Of a stretch of 64,000 bases of DNA, positions 52,334 to 62,452 are shown piece after piece. The first letter of the stretch is position 1. Each line of letters opens with the position of its first letter. The notes under the pieces were generated by a model that had not been told where the DNA came from, did no database searches, and was given only the letters and a program-made list of their open reading frames with translations. This DNA is from WTGU01 sp965242855 (GTDB taxonomy: Bacteria > Pseudomonadota > Alphaproteobacteria > UBA828): NCBI GenBank assembly GCA_965242855.1, contig OZ251509.1, positions 3,286,001 to 3,350,000 of the forward strand, written 5' to 3'. The position numbers and the translations under genes were made by a program.

Positions 52334-54475
52334 TCAGCACAACGCGCGAAGGTCAGCGCGTTCGAGAGAGCCGGCGCCGGCGCGGCGCGCGCAACGGGCG
52401 GCGAGAACCGGGCGCGCCATGCCCCGCGCGAGGTCGCGCTCCAGGCTCGAAACGCGCGGCCGCCGGCCCAGCCGCCAGCGATAGACCTGCGTTCCCTCGA
52501 GGACCCGCTGCACGTAATTCCGCGTTTCCGGAAGCGGAATCGCCTCGATCCAGTCGACGATGTCCACGCCGGGGTCGCGCCGGGGGTCGCCGTTGGCGGC
52601 GAGCCAGCGCGCCACGTTCCCCGGCCCGCCGTTGTAGGCGGCGACGGCCAGCAGATAGGAGCCGTCGTACTTCTCGATCAGGCCGCCGAGATAGCGGCTG
52701 CCGAGCGCGACGTTGTAGGCGGGGTCCGTCGTGAGACGGCGGCGCGCGTAGTCCAGGCGCATCCGGCGCGCCACGCTCCGCGCGGTCCCCGGCATGAGCT
52801 GCATCAGGCCGCGCGCGCCCGCACCGCTGCGCGCCGCCCTGTCGAAGCGGCTTTCCTGGCGGGTCAGCGCGAGAATCAGCGCCGGTTCGAGAGCGGCGTC
52901 CCGCCGCGAGAACGGCAGATCGACCAGGGGGAACAGCCGCTCGATGGAGACGTAACCCCGCCGCGCGGCGTGCTGCGCCGCCCGTATCGCATGGTCGGGG
53001 CGCCCGAGGGACAGGGAGAACGCCGAGATCAGGTCGTGGTCCGCGCGGTTGCGGGCGAGTGCGCCGAGCCGGTCGACGAAGGGCGCGAGCAGCCGCTCGT
53101 AACCGAGGGAGGAGAGGAGGCGCGCGGCGGCGAACAGCGCGTGGCCTTCCAGCGTGGCCGCGCCGACGGTGGTGGACTCGCTCAGCAGGGGCATGTCCGG
53201 CGCGGCGATGCGGGCGGCCGAAAGCTGGCCGTAGAACGTGCCCGGATGGCCGGCCGCGTCGCCGTGCCAAAGGCGGGCGCCGTCCGCATCGCCCAGCGCC
53301 TCGGCGGCGCGGCCGGCCCAATAGGCGGCCCGCGCCCGGCTGATGGGCATCGAGACCGCGTCGTGCAGGCGCGAGAAGTGGCGGAGCGCCCGCACCGGCT
53401 CGTGGAGGAAGCGGAGCGCGATCCAGCCGGCCAACCACTCCGCCTCGGCGAAGGTGGAGGTCGCGACCTGGCGGTGGCCGGCGGCGAGGGCGTAGGCCTC
53501 CGAAATCAAGCCTCCCTCGAACGCGCGGCGCGCCTGGATCGCGCGCTCCCGCCACCAGAGCTTGGGCCGGGGGCCGAGCCGCTCCGGCGGTGCGTGCAGG
53601 AGGGTGCGGGCGCTTTCGTCCTTTCCCTTCTCCCGCCGCCAGCGAAGCCGCTCGTAAACGAGGCCCGCGTCGTCGCGCAGGGCCCGCGGTACGCGGGCGA
53701 TGGCCGCATCCACGCCGCCGGCCCGGGCGCGCAGGGCGAGGCGCGCTTCCGCCAGGCGTCGCTGGCCCGCGCCGACGTGGCGGAGCATGTGGCGGGCGGC
53801 GCGGGCATGACCGTCCCAGAGCAGGCGGTCGAGGCGGGCGTGATGATCGGCCGGGCGCAACAACGATCGGTAGCGCCGGAGGGCATCGGCGAGCTCCCGC
53901 GCGCCGAAGGCGTCCTCGACCCATGCCGCGCGGACGAATTTCGCGGCGCGGGCCGTCTCGCCGGCGCCGAGAAGGGCATCGGCGTAGCGGAGGCGTCCGG
54001 CGCGGCTGACCGGATCGCGCGCGCGATACCAGGCGAGAACCGCGGCGTCGGAAACGCGCGCACCGGCCATGGCCGCCTCGGCGGCGGCCTGGAGCGCCCG
54101 TTGGGAGGGCCAGTCCGGGTTCTCGTCGATGAACCGCGCGATGTCGGCGAACGAGGCCCGGGTTCCCTCGCGCCGATAGTCCCACCAACGCAGGATGCGG
54201 GCGCCGAGGGGGCTGCCGGCCGCGCGGGCCAGACGATGGGCCCGCTCCCAGTTGCCTCGCGCGGCCTCGTCGAAGGCGCGCGCGACGCTCGCCATCTCCG
54301 CGCCCGGCAGGGCGGGGGGGAGCGGCGGCTCCGCGCCCGGAGCGTGGCCGGCGATGCCCCAGAGCAGCGGCAACGCCGTCAGGGCGGCGAGGACGGCCCG
54401 CGCCGCGCGCCCCTTGCGCACGGGCTTCGATTCGCGGCGGCCGCGCGGGCGGGCCGGTCCCGGTCTTGTTCCCAC
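52334..54475 (-). CDS. slt: soluble lytic murein transglycosylase (Slt family)
   Basis: 713 residues: signal peptide (about 25-48), a long superhelical domain rich in helical repeats (about 60-540) and the SLT catalytic domain (about 545-690) with glutamate in LTRQESRFD and the GLMQLMPGTA, AYNGGPGNV and YVQRV motifs. It cleaves peptidoglycan to 1,6-anhydro-muropeptides in the periplasm. The gene is divergent from dapA. Confidence 0.93.
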   Translation of the reverse strand: MGTRPGPARPRGRRESKPVRKGRAARAVLAALTALPLLWGIAGHAPGAEPPLPPALPGAEMASVARAFDEAARGNWERAHRLARAAGSPLGARILRWWDYRREGTRASFADIARFIDENPDWPSQRALQAAAEAAMAGARVSDAAVLAWYRARDPVSRAGRLRYADALLGAGETARAAKFVRAAWVEDAFGARELADALRRYRSLLRPADHHARLDRLLWDGHARAARHMLRHVGAGQRRLAEARLALRARAGGVDAAIARVPRALRDDAGLVYERLRWRREKGKDESARTLLHAPPERLGPRPKLWWRERAIQARRAFEGGLISEAYALAAGHRQVATSTFAEAEWLAGWIALRFLHEPVRALRHFSRLHDAVSMPISRARAAYWAGRAAEALGDADGARLWHGDAAGHPGTFYGQLSAARIAAPDMPLLSESTTVGAATLEGHALFAAARLLSSLGYERLLAPFVDRLGALARNRADHDLISAFSLSLGRPDHAIRAAQHAARRGYVSIERLFPLVDLPFSRRDAALEPALILALTRQESRFDRAARSGAGARGLMQLMPGTARSVARRMRLDYARRRLTTDPAYNVALGSRYLGGLIEKYDGSYLLAVAAYNGGPGNVARWLAANGDPRRDPGVDIVDWIEAIPLPETRNYVQRVLEGTQVYRWRLGRRPRVSSLERDLARGMARPVLAARCARRAGAGSLERADLRALC

Positions 54476-54494
54476 GATGCGCCCAAACTATCCT
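54466..54494 (+). promoter_or_regulatory. candidate promoter for dapA
   Basis: TTGTTC (54466-54471) and TATCCT (54489-54494), spacer 17 bp, 37 bp before the dapA ATG and overlapping the slt start on the other strand. Confidence 0.4.
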
Positions 54495-54530
54495 TGCGGC
54501 GGCGGCGATGCACGACCGGGGGAGGGCGGC

Positions 54531-55406
<876 letters not shown>

Positions 55407-55433
55407 GCCGGCCGCCGCGCGTCGGCCCGATCG

Positions 55434-55907
55434 GTGGCCAGAAGGAACGCCTCCGGCGGCCGGCAGGTCGCGCAGAACCGCAAGGCGCGCCGCGACTACC
55501 TTCTCGAGCGCGCGTTCGAGGCCGGCATCCGCCTGACGGGTACGGAGGTCAAGGCGTTGCGGGCGGGCCGCGCCACCATCAACGACGCCTACGCCGCGGA
55601 ACGCGGCGGCGAGGTCTATCTGCTGAACGCCCACATCGCCCACTACGAAGGCGCCGGCGCCTTCAACCACGACCCTCTCAGGCCGCGCAAGCTGCTGCTG
55701 CACAGGCGCGAGATCGCCAAGCTGCTGGGCGCGCTGCGCCGCGGCGGCGTGACCCTGGTGCCGCTCGCCCTCTACTTCAACGAGCGCGGCATCGCCAAGC
55801 TCTCGCTGGCGCTGGCCACGGGCAAGCGCAAATACGACAAACGCGCCGCCGAAAAGGACCGCGACTGGAAACGCCAGAAGGAGCGGCTGATGCGCGCGCG
55901 CCGTTAG
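55434..55907 (+). CDS. smpB: SsrA-binding protein (trans-translation)
   Basis: 157 residues, 6-stranded barrel with a basic C-terminal tail. RKARRDYLLERAFEAG, TGTEVKALRAGR and NAHIAHY are family motifs; the end KYDKRAAEKDRDWKR is the helical tail that enters the ribosomal A site. It delivers tmRNA to stalled ribosomes. The start is GTG 55434. dapA-smpB order is common; the tmRNA gene is not in the window. Confidence 0.95.
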   Translation: MARRNASGGRQVAQNRKARRDYLLERAFEAGIRLTGTEVKALRAGRATINDAYAAERGGEVYLLNAHIAHYEGAGAFNHDPLRPRKLLLHRREIAKLLGALRRGGVTLVPLALYFNERGIAKLSLALATGKRKYDKRAAEKDRDWKRQKERLMRARR

Positions 55908-55995
55908 CCGGGACGTCCCCGCCTCCCCACCGCCTCCCCGGGGCGCGCGGGCGGGGAGAGGGTATAGTGAGGCATGGCGTGCGACACAGGCGACG

Positions 55996-57240
55996 ATGAC
56001 GGCGGGGCGGCGGCGCTCGCGCGGCGGTTCCTCGATCTGTGGGAAGAGGAGTGGGCCGCGGCCGCTGGCGCTGCATCTCGGAGCCGCGATCGGGACCTGG
56101 GCGAGCGCGCCGGCGGCGCTGCCCCTCGCGCGGAGCGGCGCGCTGGCCTGGAGGGACGAGACGCGCGCGGCGGCACTCCGGCCCGCCCTCGCGTGCGCCG
56201 ATCCTGAGGCGCTGGCGGCGGCCGTCCGCGCCGAGGCGGCCGCGCGCGTCGCGCGCTTCCTCGAAGGGATCGAACGCTACCGCGCCCACCCCTACCGCCG
56301 CCGCCTCGCGGAGCCGCCCGTCCTCTGGCGCGAGGGCGGGACGCGGCTCCTGGCCTTCGGCGGCGCAGCGGCCGGCGCGCCCGTGCTGCTCGTGCCCTCG
56401 CTCATCAACCGCGCCCACATCCTCGACCTCACGGCGAAACGGAGCTTCGCCCGCTACCTGCGGGAGCGCGGCCTGCGGCCCTACCTCCTCGACTGGGGAG
56501 CGCCGGGCGCCGGGGAGCGGGCGTTCGCCCTCGACGACTACATCCTCACCCGCCTGGGCGCCGCGCTGGCCGCGGCCCGGCGCGACGCCGGCCGGCCCGT
56601 GGTGCTCGCCGGCTACTGCATGGGCGGCCTGCTGGCCCTGCCGCTCGCGCACCGCCCGGAGGTGGCCGCGCTTGCGCTGCTGGCGACGCCCTGGGATTTC
56701 CACGCCGACGGCGGCGTCCAGGCCCACCTCCTGGCCGCCTTCGCGCCGGCGCTGACGGCCCTCGTCGATGCGTGCGGCGCGCTCCCGGCCGACGCCCTCC
56801 AGGCGCTGTTCGCCGCGCTCGACCCGCTCCAGGCCGCGCGCAAGTTCACCGCCTTCGCGGCGCTCGCGCCCGCCTCCGCCGCGGCCCGCGACTTCGTGGC
56901 GCTGGAGGACTGGCTGAACGACGGCGTGGCCCTCACCGGCCCGGTCGCGCGGCAATGCCTCGGCGACTGGTACGGTGCGAACGCGCCGGCGCGGGGGGCG
57001 TGGCGAGTCGGCGGCGCGGCCGTCCGGCCCGAGCGCGTATCCGCGCCGGCCCTCGTCGTCGTCCCGGCGCGCGACCGCATCGTGCCGCCGGCGGCGGCCG
57101 CGGCGGTGAGTGCCCGCCTGCCGGCGGGCGAGACCTGGACGCCCGCCCTCGGCCATATCGGCATGATGGCGAGCCCGCGCGCCAAGCGGCTCCTGTGGCG
57201 CCGCCTCGCGGACTGGATGGCGACCCGCGCCGGCGCTTGA
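55996..57240 (+). CDS. PHA synthase-like alpha/beta hydrolase (PhaC-like), N-terminus uncertain
   Basis: The alpha/beta fold has a lipase-type box with cysteine, AGYCMGG, as in PHA synthases, and a late GHIGMM with the catalytic-type His. It would polymerise hydroxyacyl-CoA or act as a related hydrolase. The first ~22 residues look wrong for a protein, whereas a +1 frame from ATG 55974 gives a natural start (ALARRFLDLWEEEW) and then breaks near 56065. One indel may have split a gene of 55974-57240. The two phaB-like reductase genes follow, supporting a PHA role. Confidence 0.75.
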   Translation: MTAGRRRSRGGSSICGKRSGPRPLALHLGAAIGTWASAPAALPLARSGALAWRDETRAAALRPALACADPEALAAAVRAEAAARVARFLEGIERYRAHPYRRRLAEPPVLWREGGTRLLAFGGAAAGAPVLLVPSLINRAHILDLTAKRSFARYLRERGLRPYLLDWGAPGAGERAFALDDYILTRLGAALAAARRDAGRPVVLAGYCMGGLLALPLAHRPEVAALALLATPWDFHADGGVQAHLLAAFAPALTALVDACGALPADALQALFAALDPLQAARKFTAFAALAPASAAARDFVALEDWLNDGVALTGPVARQCLGDWYGANAPARGAWRVGGAAVRPERVSAPALVVVPARDRIVPPAAAAAVSARLPAGETWTPALGHIGMMASPRAKRLLWRRLADWMATRAGA

Positions 57241-57313
57241 AAATCGGCCGGCACCGTTCCATATGGGGCGCGCGGCAGCGCGTTCGCAGCGGAGCGCCGG
57301 GACGGGAGCACGG

Positions 57314-58036
57314 ATGGCACGGGTCGCATTGGTGACCGGCGGGACGCGCGGGATCGGCGGCGCCGTGTCGCGGGCGCTCGCGCGCGAAGGCTACCGCGTC
57401 GCCGCCAACTACCATGCGGACGACGCGGCGGCCGAGCGCTTCCGCGTGGCCACCGGCATCGCCGTCCACAAATGGGACGTGCGCGATTTCGCCGCCTGCG
57501 AAGAAGGCGTCGCCGGCATCGAGCGGGCGCTGGGCCCGGTGGACGTCCTGGTGAACAACGCCGGCATCACCCGCGACGCCACGCTGCGCACGATGACGCC
57601 GGAAGACTGGCGGACCGTCCTCGACACCAATCTCGGCTCCTGCTTCAACCTCTGCCGCGCCGCCTTCCCCGGGATGCGGGCGCGCGGCTTCGGGCGGATC
57701 GTCAACATCGGCTCGATCAACGGCCAGGCGGGCCAGTACGGCCAGGTCAACTACGCCGCGGCGAAATCCGGCATCCACGGCTTCACCAAGGCGCTGGCCC
57801 TGGAAGGGGCGCGCCACGGCATCACGGTAAACGCCGTGGCGCCCGGTTACGTGGACACCGACATGGTCCGCGCGGTGCCGGAGGCGGTGCTCGACAAGAT
57901 CGTCGCCAGCATCCCCGTGGGCCGCCTCGGCCGCGCCGACGACGTGGCCCGGGCGGTGCTGTTCCTGGTCGCCGACGAGGCCGACTTCGTCACCGGCTCG
58001 ACCCTGTCGGTGAACGGCGGCCACCACATGTATTGA
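57314..58036 (+). CDS. phaB: acetoacetyl-CoA reductase-like SDR (PhaB-type), copy 1
   Basis: 240-residue short-chain dehydrogenase with the NADPH motif TGGTRGIG and catalytic Ser-Tyr-Lys in SINGQAGQ...NYAAAKSG. The GGHHMY C-terminus and INGQAGQ segment are typical of PhaB. It reduces acetoacetyl-CoA to 3-hydroxybutyryl-CoA for PHA synthesis. The paralogue follows 16 nt later. Confidence 0.85.
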   Translation: MARVALVTGGTRGIGGAVSRALAREGYRVAANYHADDAAAERFRVATGIAVHKWDVRDFAACEEGVAGIERALGPVDVLVNNAGITRDATLRTMTPEDWRTVLDTNLGSCFNLCRAAFPGMRARGFGRIVNIGSINGQAGQYGQVNYAAAKSGIHGFTKALALEGARHGITVNAVAPGYVDTDMVRAVPEAVLDKIVASIPVGRLGRADDVARAVLFLVADEADFVTGSTLSVNGGHHMY

Positions 58037-58052
58037 CGGGGAGCGCGCGGGG

Positions 58053-58775
58053 ATGAAACGGCACGCGCTGGTCACCGGGGGCACGCGGGGCATCGGCGCC
58101 GCCATCGCGCAGGCGCTGCGGGAGGCCGGCCACGCGGTGGCGGTCAACTACCACGCCGACGAGGCGGGCGCGGAGGCGTTCCGCCAAGCCACGGGCATCC
58201 CCGCCTACCGGTGGGACGTGGCGGACGGCCCCGCCTGCCGCGCCGGAGTCGCCCGCGTCGAGGCCGAAGGCGGCCCGCTCGACATCCTGGTCAACAACGC
58301 GGGCACCGTCTCGGACAACCGGTTCGAGAACATGACGGAGGAGCAGTGGCGGCGGGTCCTGCGCGTCAACCTGGACTCGGTCTTCCACATGGCGAAGGCG
58401 GTCTATCCCGGCATGATGGCGCGGGGCTTCGGGCGGATCGTCCAGATCGGCTCGATGAACGGCCAGGCCGGCCAGCGCAACCAGGTCAACTACGTCGCCG
58501 CCAAGGCGGGGATGCACGGCTTCACCAAGGCGCTGGCCCTGGAGGGGGCGAAGCACGGCATCACCGTCAACACCGTGGCGCCGGGCTACGTCGATACCGC
58601 CATGATGCGCGCGATGCCGGAACGCATTCTCGGCAAGATCCTCGACAAATCCCCGATCCGCCGGATGGGGACGGAAGAGGAGGTGGCCCACGCCGTGCTC
58701 TTCCTGGTGGACGACAAGGCGGCCTGGACGACCGGCTCGACGATCACGATGAACGGCGGCACCCACATGTATTAG
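58053..58775 (+). CDS. acetoacetyl-CoA reductase-like SDR (PhaB-type), copy 2
   Basis: Also 240 residues and co-linear with copy 1 throughout: TGGTRGIG, SMNGQAGQ...NYVAAKAG and a GGTHMY end. All catalytic residues are present, so this is a tandem duplicate rather than a decayed copy. Substrate chain length or cofactor preference may differ. Expressed from the same transcript. Confidence 0.82.
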   Translation: MKRHALVTGGTRGIGAAIAQALREAGHAVAVNYHADEAGAEAFRQATGIPAYRWDVADGPACRAGVARVEAEGGPLDILVNNAGTVSDNRFENMTEEQWRRVLRVNLDSVFHMAKAVYPGMMARGFGRIVQIGSMNGQAGQRNQVNYVAAKAGMHGFTKALALEGAKHGITVNTVAPGYVDTAMMRAMPERILGKILDKSPIRRMGTEEEVAHAVLFLVDDKAAWTTGSTITMNGGTHMY

Positions 58776-58809
58776 CCCGCGCCCGCGCGCCGGAGGGCGG
58801 GCTGTTATC

Positions 58810-59571
58810 ATGCCCGCGATGCACCAGGACGTCGTCGATCTCAACGCCTTCTACCTGAGCCGCCTGGGCCGGGTCGTGCGGCGCACGATCGGCCGGCAGG
58901 TCCGCCGCGTCTGGCCGGACGTGCGCGGAGACGCGCTGCTGGGGCTCGGCTACGCGACGCCCTTCCTCGGCCCCTTTCTCGGCGAGGCCGAGCGGGTCCT
59001 CGCGGTGATGCCGGCGGGCCAGGGGGTCATGGCCTGGCCCGAGAGCGGGGGCCGGCTGGCGGCGCTCGCGGACGACGCGGCGCTGCCCCTGCCGGACGGC
59101 GCGATCGACCGCATCCTGGTGGTGCACGGGCTGGAGTTCAGCGAGCGGCGCGGCCCGATGCTCCGGGAAATCTGGCGGGTGATGCGGCCCGGCGGCCGCC
59201 TGCTGGCGCTCGCGCCGAACCGCCGCGGGCTCTGGGCCCGCGCCGAGGCGACGCCGTTCGGGCACGGCTCGCCGTTCAGCGCGTCGCAACTCGCGCGCCT
59301 CCTGCGGGAGCACCGGTTCGCGCCCGTGGGCGGCGGTGCGATGCTCTTCCTGCCGCCGACCGCCTGGCGCCCGGCGCTGCGCGCGGCCGCCCTCTGGCAG
59401 CGGGTCGGCCGGCATCTCGGGCGCCCCTTCGGCGGCATCGTCTACGTGGAGGCCGACAAGACCGTGTTCGAGGCCCGCCCGGTCGCCGCGCGGGCGCGCC
59501 GCCGGGTCTTCGTGCCGCTGCCGGAGCCCCTCCCCGCCGGCGCCCGCGCGGTGGCGGCGTCCGGCCGCTGA
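58810..59571 (+). CDS. class I SAM-dependent methyltransferase domain protein
   Basis: 253 residues. A weak SAM-binding start (DALLGLGYATPFLGPFL), LPDGAIDRILVVHGLEFSE and MRPGGRLLALAPN correspond to motifs I, IV and V of type-11 methyltransferases, with a less canonical glycine loop than MetW. Substrate unknown. In some alphaproteobacteria a gene like this lies next to hydroxyacylglutathione hydrolase. ATG 58819 is an alternative start. Confidence 0.75.
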   Translation: MPAMHQDVVDLNAFYLSRLGRVVRRTIGRQVRRVWPDVRGDALLGLGYATPFLGPFLGEAERVLAVMPAGQGVMAWPESGGRLAALADDAALPLPDGAIDRILVVHGLEFSERRGPMLREIWRVMRPGGRLLALAPNRRGLWARAEATPFGHGSPFSASQLARLLREHRFAPVGGGAMLFLPPTAWRPALRAAALWQRVGRHLGRPFGGIVYVEADKTVFEARPVAARARRRVFVPLPEPLPAGARAVAASGR

Positions 59572-59592
59572 CGCGCCCCCGCAGGAGGGGAG

Positions 59593-60207
59593 TCAGGAGC
59601 GGGCGGAGAGGAGGAAGACCGCCTGTTCGCCGAACAGGTTGGCGAAGCGGCCGGTGCCCGTGAAGCCGCTCGCCTTGCCGCGCGAATCCACCTGCGTGCG
59701 CCGGTGGATGACGATCTCCAGGGCGCGGCAGAGCATGACGAAGTCCTTGATCGTGCAGGGCCGGATCTGCGGCGTCGCGTGCCACGGCTCGCCCGCGCCG
59801 CGGGGAACGGGCATCCGCCCGCGCAAGAGGAGGTGGAGGCGGTTTCGCCAATAGCCGAAGTTCGGGATCGAGACGATCGCGCTGCGCCCGATGCGCAGGA
59901 GCTCGAGGAGCACGCCCTTCGGGTCGCGGATCGCAGGCAGGGTCTGGCTCAGGACGACGTAATCGAACGCGGCGTCCGGATAGTCGGCCAAGTCGGTGTC
60001 CGCGTCCCCCTGGATGACGGAGAGGCCGCGCCGGACCGAGGCGTTCACCCCTTCCTGGCTGATCTCGATCCCGCGTCCGTCGACGCCGCGCTCGCGGGCG
60101 AGCAATTCCAGGAGCGTGCCGTCGCCGCAGCCGATGTCGAGCAGCCGCGAGCCGGGCGCGACCATCTCGGCGATCAGACGGTGGTCCGGGCGGGCGGCGG
60201 GCGTCAC
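59593..60207 (-). CDS. metW: MetW, partner of homoserine acetyltransferase
   Basis: 204-residue methyltransferase-fold protein with LDIGCGDGTLLELLA and SIPNFGYWRNR, specific to MetW. It stimulates or completes methionine synthesis with MetX; the reaction is unclear in the literature I recall. A GTG start overlaps the metX stop (GTGA), so the pair is translationally coupled. Confidence 0.92.
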   Translation of the reverse strand: MTPAARPDHRLIAEMVAPGSRLLDIGCGDGTLLELLARERGVDGRGIEISQEGVNASVRRGLSVIQGDADTDLADYPDAAFDYVVLSQTLPAIRDPKGVLLELLRIGRSAIVSIPNFGYWRNRLHLLLRGRMPVPRGAGEPWHATPQIRPCTIKDFVMLCRALEIVIHRRTQVDSRGKASGFTGTGRFANLFGEQAVFLLSARS

Positions 60208-61364
60208 GGGCCGGCGAGCCCGCGCTGCGCGGCGGCACCGCTCAGGAAGCCGCGGAGCGTTTCGAACATGTCCGGCTCGTCGAGGAGGAAGGCGTCGTGG
60301 CCCTTGTCGCTCACGATCTCGACGAAGCTCACATTCGCGGCGGCCGCGGCCAGCGCCCGCACGACGGCCCGGTTCTCCGCCGTCGGGAAGAGCCAGTCGC
60401 TGCTGAAGGAAACGACGCAGAAGCGGGTCCCGACGCCGCGGAAGGCGTTGGCCAGCACGCCGTCGTAGGCGGCCGCCAGGTCGAAGTAATCCATGGCGCG
60501 GGTGATGTAGAGGTAGGAGTTGGCGTCGAAGCGCTCGACGAAGCTCCGTCCCTGATGGCGCAGGTAGCTCTCGACCTGGAAATCCGCGTCGAACCCGTAG
60601 GTGACGCTGCTCCGCTCCTGGAGCGCGCGGCCGAACTTCCGGTGCAGCGCCGATTCCGAAAGGTAGGTGACGTGCGCCGCCATGCGCGCCACGGCGAGGC
60701 CGCGCACGGGCTTGGTCCCGTGTTCGAGATAGCGCCCGTCGCGCCACTCCGGATCGGCCATGATCGCCTGCCGCCCGACCTCGTGGAAGGCGATGTTCTG
60801 CGCCGAGTGCCGGGCCGCGCAGGCGATGGGCACGGCGGCGAAGCAGCGCTCCGGAAAGCTCGCGGCCCATTGCAGGACCTGCATCCCGCCCATCGAGCCG
60901 CCGGCCACGCAGAACAGCTGCGCGATCTCCAGGCGGTCGAGCAGCATGGCCTGAGCCTTCACCATGTCGCGGATGGTGATGACCGGGAAATCGAGGCCGT
61001 AGGGGCGGCCGGTGGCCGGATTGACCTCCTTCGGGCCGGCGGTGCCCATGCAGCCGCCGAGCACGTTCGTGCAGATCACGAAGTAGCGGTCGGTATCGAA
61101 GGGCTTGCCCGGCCCGACCATCAGCTCCCACCAGCCGGGCCGCCCGGTGACCGGATGCGGACCTACGGCGAACTGGTCGCCGGTCAGGGCGTGGCAGAGC
61201 AGGATCGCGTTGGCGCGCTCCCGGTCGAGGGTGCCGTAGGTGCGGTAGGCGAGGGTGAACGGCCCGAGCGGCGCGCCGCAATCGAGTTCGAGCGGGGCCG
61301 TCCCGCCGAGCTCGATGCTGTGGCCGGCGCCCTCATGCGCCGTCACCGGCCCGCCGCCATGCAT
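60204..61364 (-). CDS. metX: homoserine O-acetyltransferase
   Basis: 386 residues, alpha/beta hydrolase with the nucleophile serine in GGSMGGMQ and the catalytic Asp/His near SFSSDWLFP and KGHDAFLL. Acetylates homoserine for methionine synthesis. I prefer the ATG at 61364, which gives the usual length; the frame continues to an ATG at 61475 with a non-conserved, charged extension. No SAM-II riboswitch is evident upstream. Confidence 0.92.
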   Translation of the reverse strand: MHGGGPVTAHEGAGHSIELGGTAPLELDCGAPLGPFTLAYRTYGTLDRERANAILLCHALTGDQFAVGPHPVTGRPGWWELMVGPGKPFDTDRYFVICTNVLGGCMGTAGPKEVNPATGRPYGLDFPVITIRDMVKAQAMLLDRLEIAQLFCVAGGSMGGMQVLQWAASFPERCFAAVPIACAARHSAQNIAFHEVGRQAIMADPEWRDGRYLEHGTKPVRGLAVARMAAHVTYLSESALHRKFGRALQERSSVTYGFDADFQVESYLRHQGRSFVERFDANSYLYITRAMDYFDLAAAYDGVLANAFRGVGTRFCVVSFSSDWLFPTAENRAVVRALAAAAANVSFVEIVSDKGHDAFLLDEPDMFETLRGFLSGAAAQRGLAGP

Positions 61365-61515
61365 GACGCCATCGCGCGCTCCGCCCCCGCCCTCGGCGCC
61401 GTCCGCCGCCGAGCGGCCAGACAGTCGCGATTCGAGCCGGAAAGTCAATGTTCTCTTTGATTTTGCCCGGCTCATGCACTAGGACTGCCCTCTTCCGAAC
61501 CATGCCGACGGTGCC

Positions 61516-62424
61516 ATGAACCGGCCTTCGTCTGGGGATCCCCCGCTCGCCCGCCTGCGCGACGCGATCGACGCGATCGACGATTCGATCCACGATCTCC
61601 TGATGCGCCGCATGGTCCTCGCCAACGGGATCAGCGAGGCGAAGCGGGCGGCGGGCGTCACGGGCGCGCTGATCCGCCCCGCCCGCGAGGCCGCGATATT
61701 GCGGCGGCTGATGGCGCGCCACGACGGGGCCTTTCCCTTCCCGGTCGTCGTGCGCATCTGGGCCGAGATCATGTCGGCCACGCTGGTCGCCGAGGGCAGC
61801 TTCAAGGTCGCGGTGTTCACGGTCGAGGCGTCCGGCGAAGGGCACGGCTTCGCCAGCCTCGCCCGCGCCCATTTCGGCGCCGAGACGCCGTTCGTCCCGG
61901 CGCGCACCGAGAGCGGCGTCCTCCGCGCCGTCCGCGACGGCAAGGTCTCGATCGGCGTCGTGCCGGTGCCCACCGATCCGATGAGCGGCGACGTGGGCGT
62001 CAGCGCCGAGCCCTGGTGGCTGACGCTGGCCGGCGGCGGCGAAGGGCGGCCGATGATCGTCGCGCGCCTGCCCTGGCTGGCCGGGGCCGGGTATGACGTC
62101 GCGCCGGTCGAAGCCCTCGTGGTCGCCATGGTCAGGCCGGAGCCGTCGGGCGAGGACATCTCGTTCCTGGCGCTCGAATCGTCCGACGCGGTGAGCCGCG
62201 ACCGGATCAGGACCGCCCTGGCGGAGGCCGGCATCGACATGACCCGCGCCGTGGTGTGGCACGACGACGGCTCGCAGGGCCGCTGGCAACTGATCGAGGT
62301 GGACGGCTTCGTCCCGGAAGGGGACGAGAGGCTGGAACGCTTCGCCGCGCGCATGGACGAGGGCATCGGCCGCATCACCCTCCTCGGCGGCTATCCGAAG
62401 CCGCCCGCCGCGTCCGCCGGCTGA
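61516..62424 (+). CDS. chorismate mutase (AroQ type) with a prephenate-dehydratase-like tail
   Basis: 302 residues. The N-terminal ~90 form the AroQ helical domain (LRDAIDAIDDSIHDLLMRRM, EAKRAAG, RPAREAAILRRL). The remainder resembles a degenerate periplasmic-binding/ACT arrangement of P-proteins, as in other alphaproteobacterial chorismate mutases. It converts chorismate to prephenate for Phe/Tyr synthesis. The next two genes continue the pathway. Confidence 0.88.
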   Translation: MNRPSSGDPPLARLRDAIDAIDDSIHDLLMRRMVLANGISEAKRAAGVTGALIRPAREAAILRRLMARHDGAFPFPVVVRIWAEIMSATLVAEGSFKVAVFTVEASGEGHGFASLARAHFGAETPFVPARTESGVLRAVRDGKVSIGVVPVPTDPMSGDVGVSAEPWWLTLAGGGEGRPMIVARLPWLAGAGYDVAPVEALVVAMVRPEPSGEDISFLALESSDAVSRDRIRTALAEAGIDMTRAVVWHDDGSQGRWQLIEVDGFVPEGDERLERFAARMDEGIGRITLLGGYPKPPAASAG

Positions 62425-62452
62425 CGCACCGCGTCCGCGCACCCCGGCGGCG

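Noticed and set aside
61365..61515. SAM-II riboswitch before metX
   Set aside because: Alphaproteobacterial metX/metA leaders often carry one, but I see no matching conserved loop or pseudoknot in this leader.
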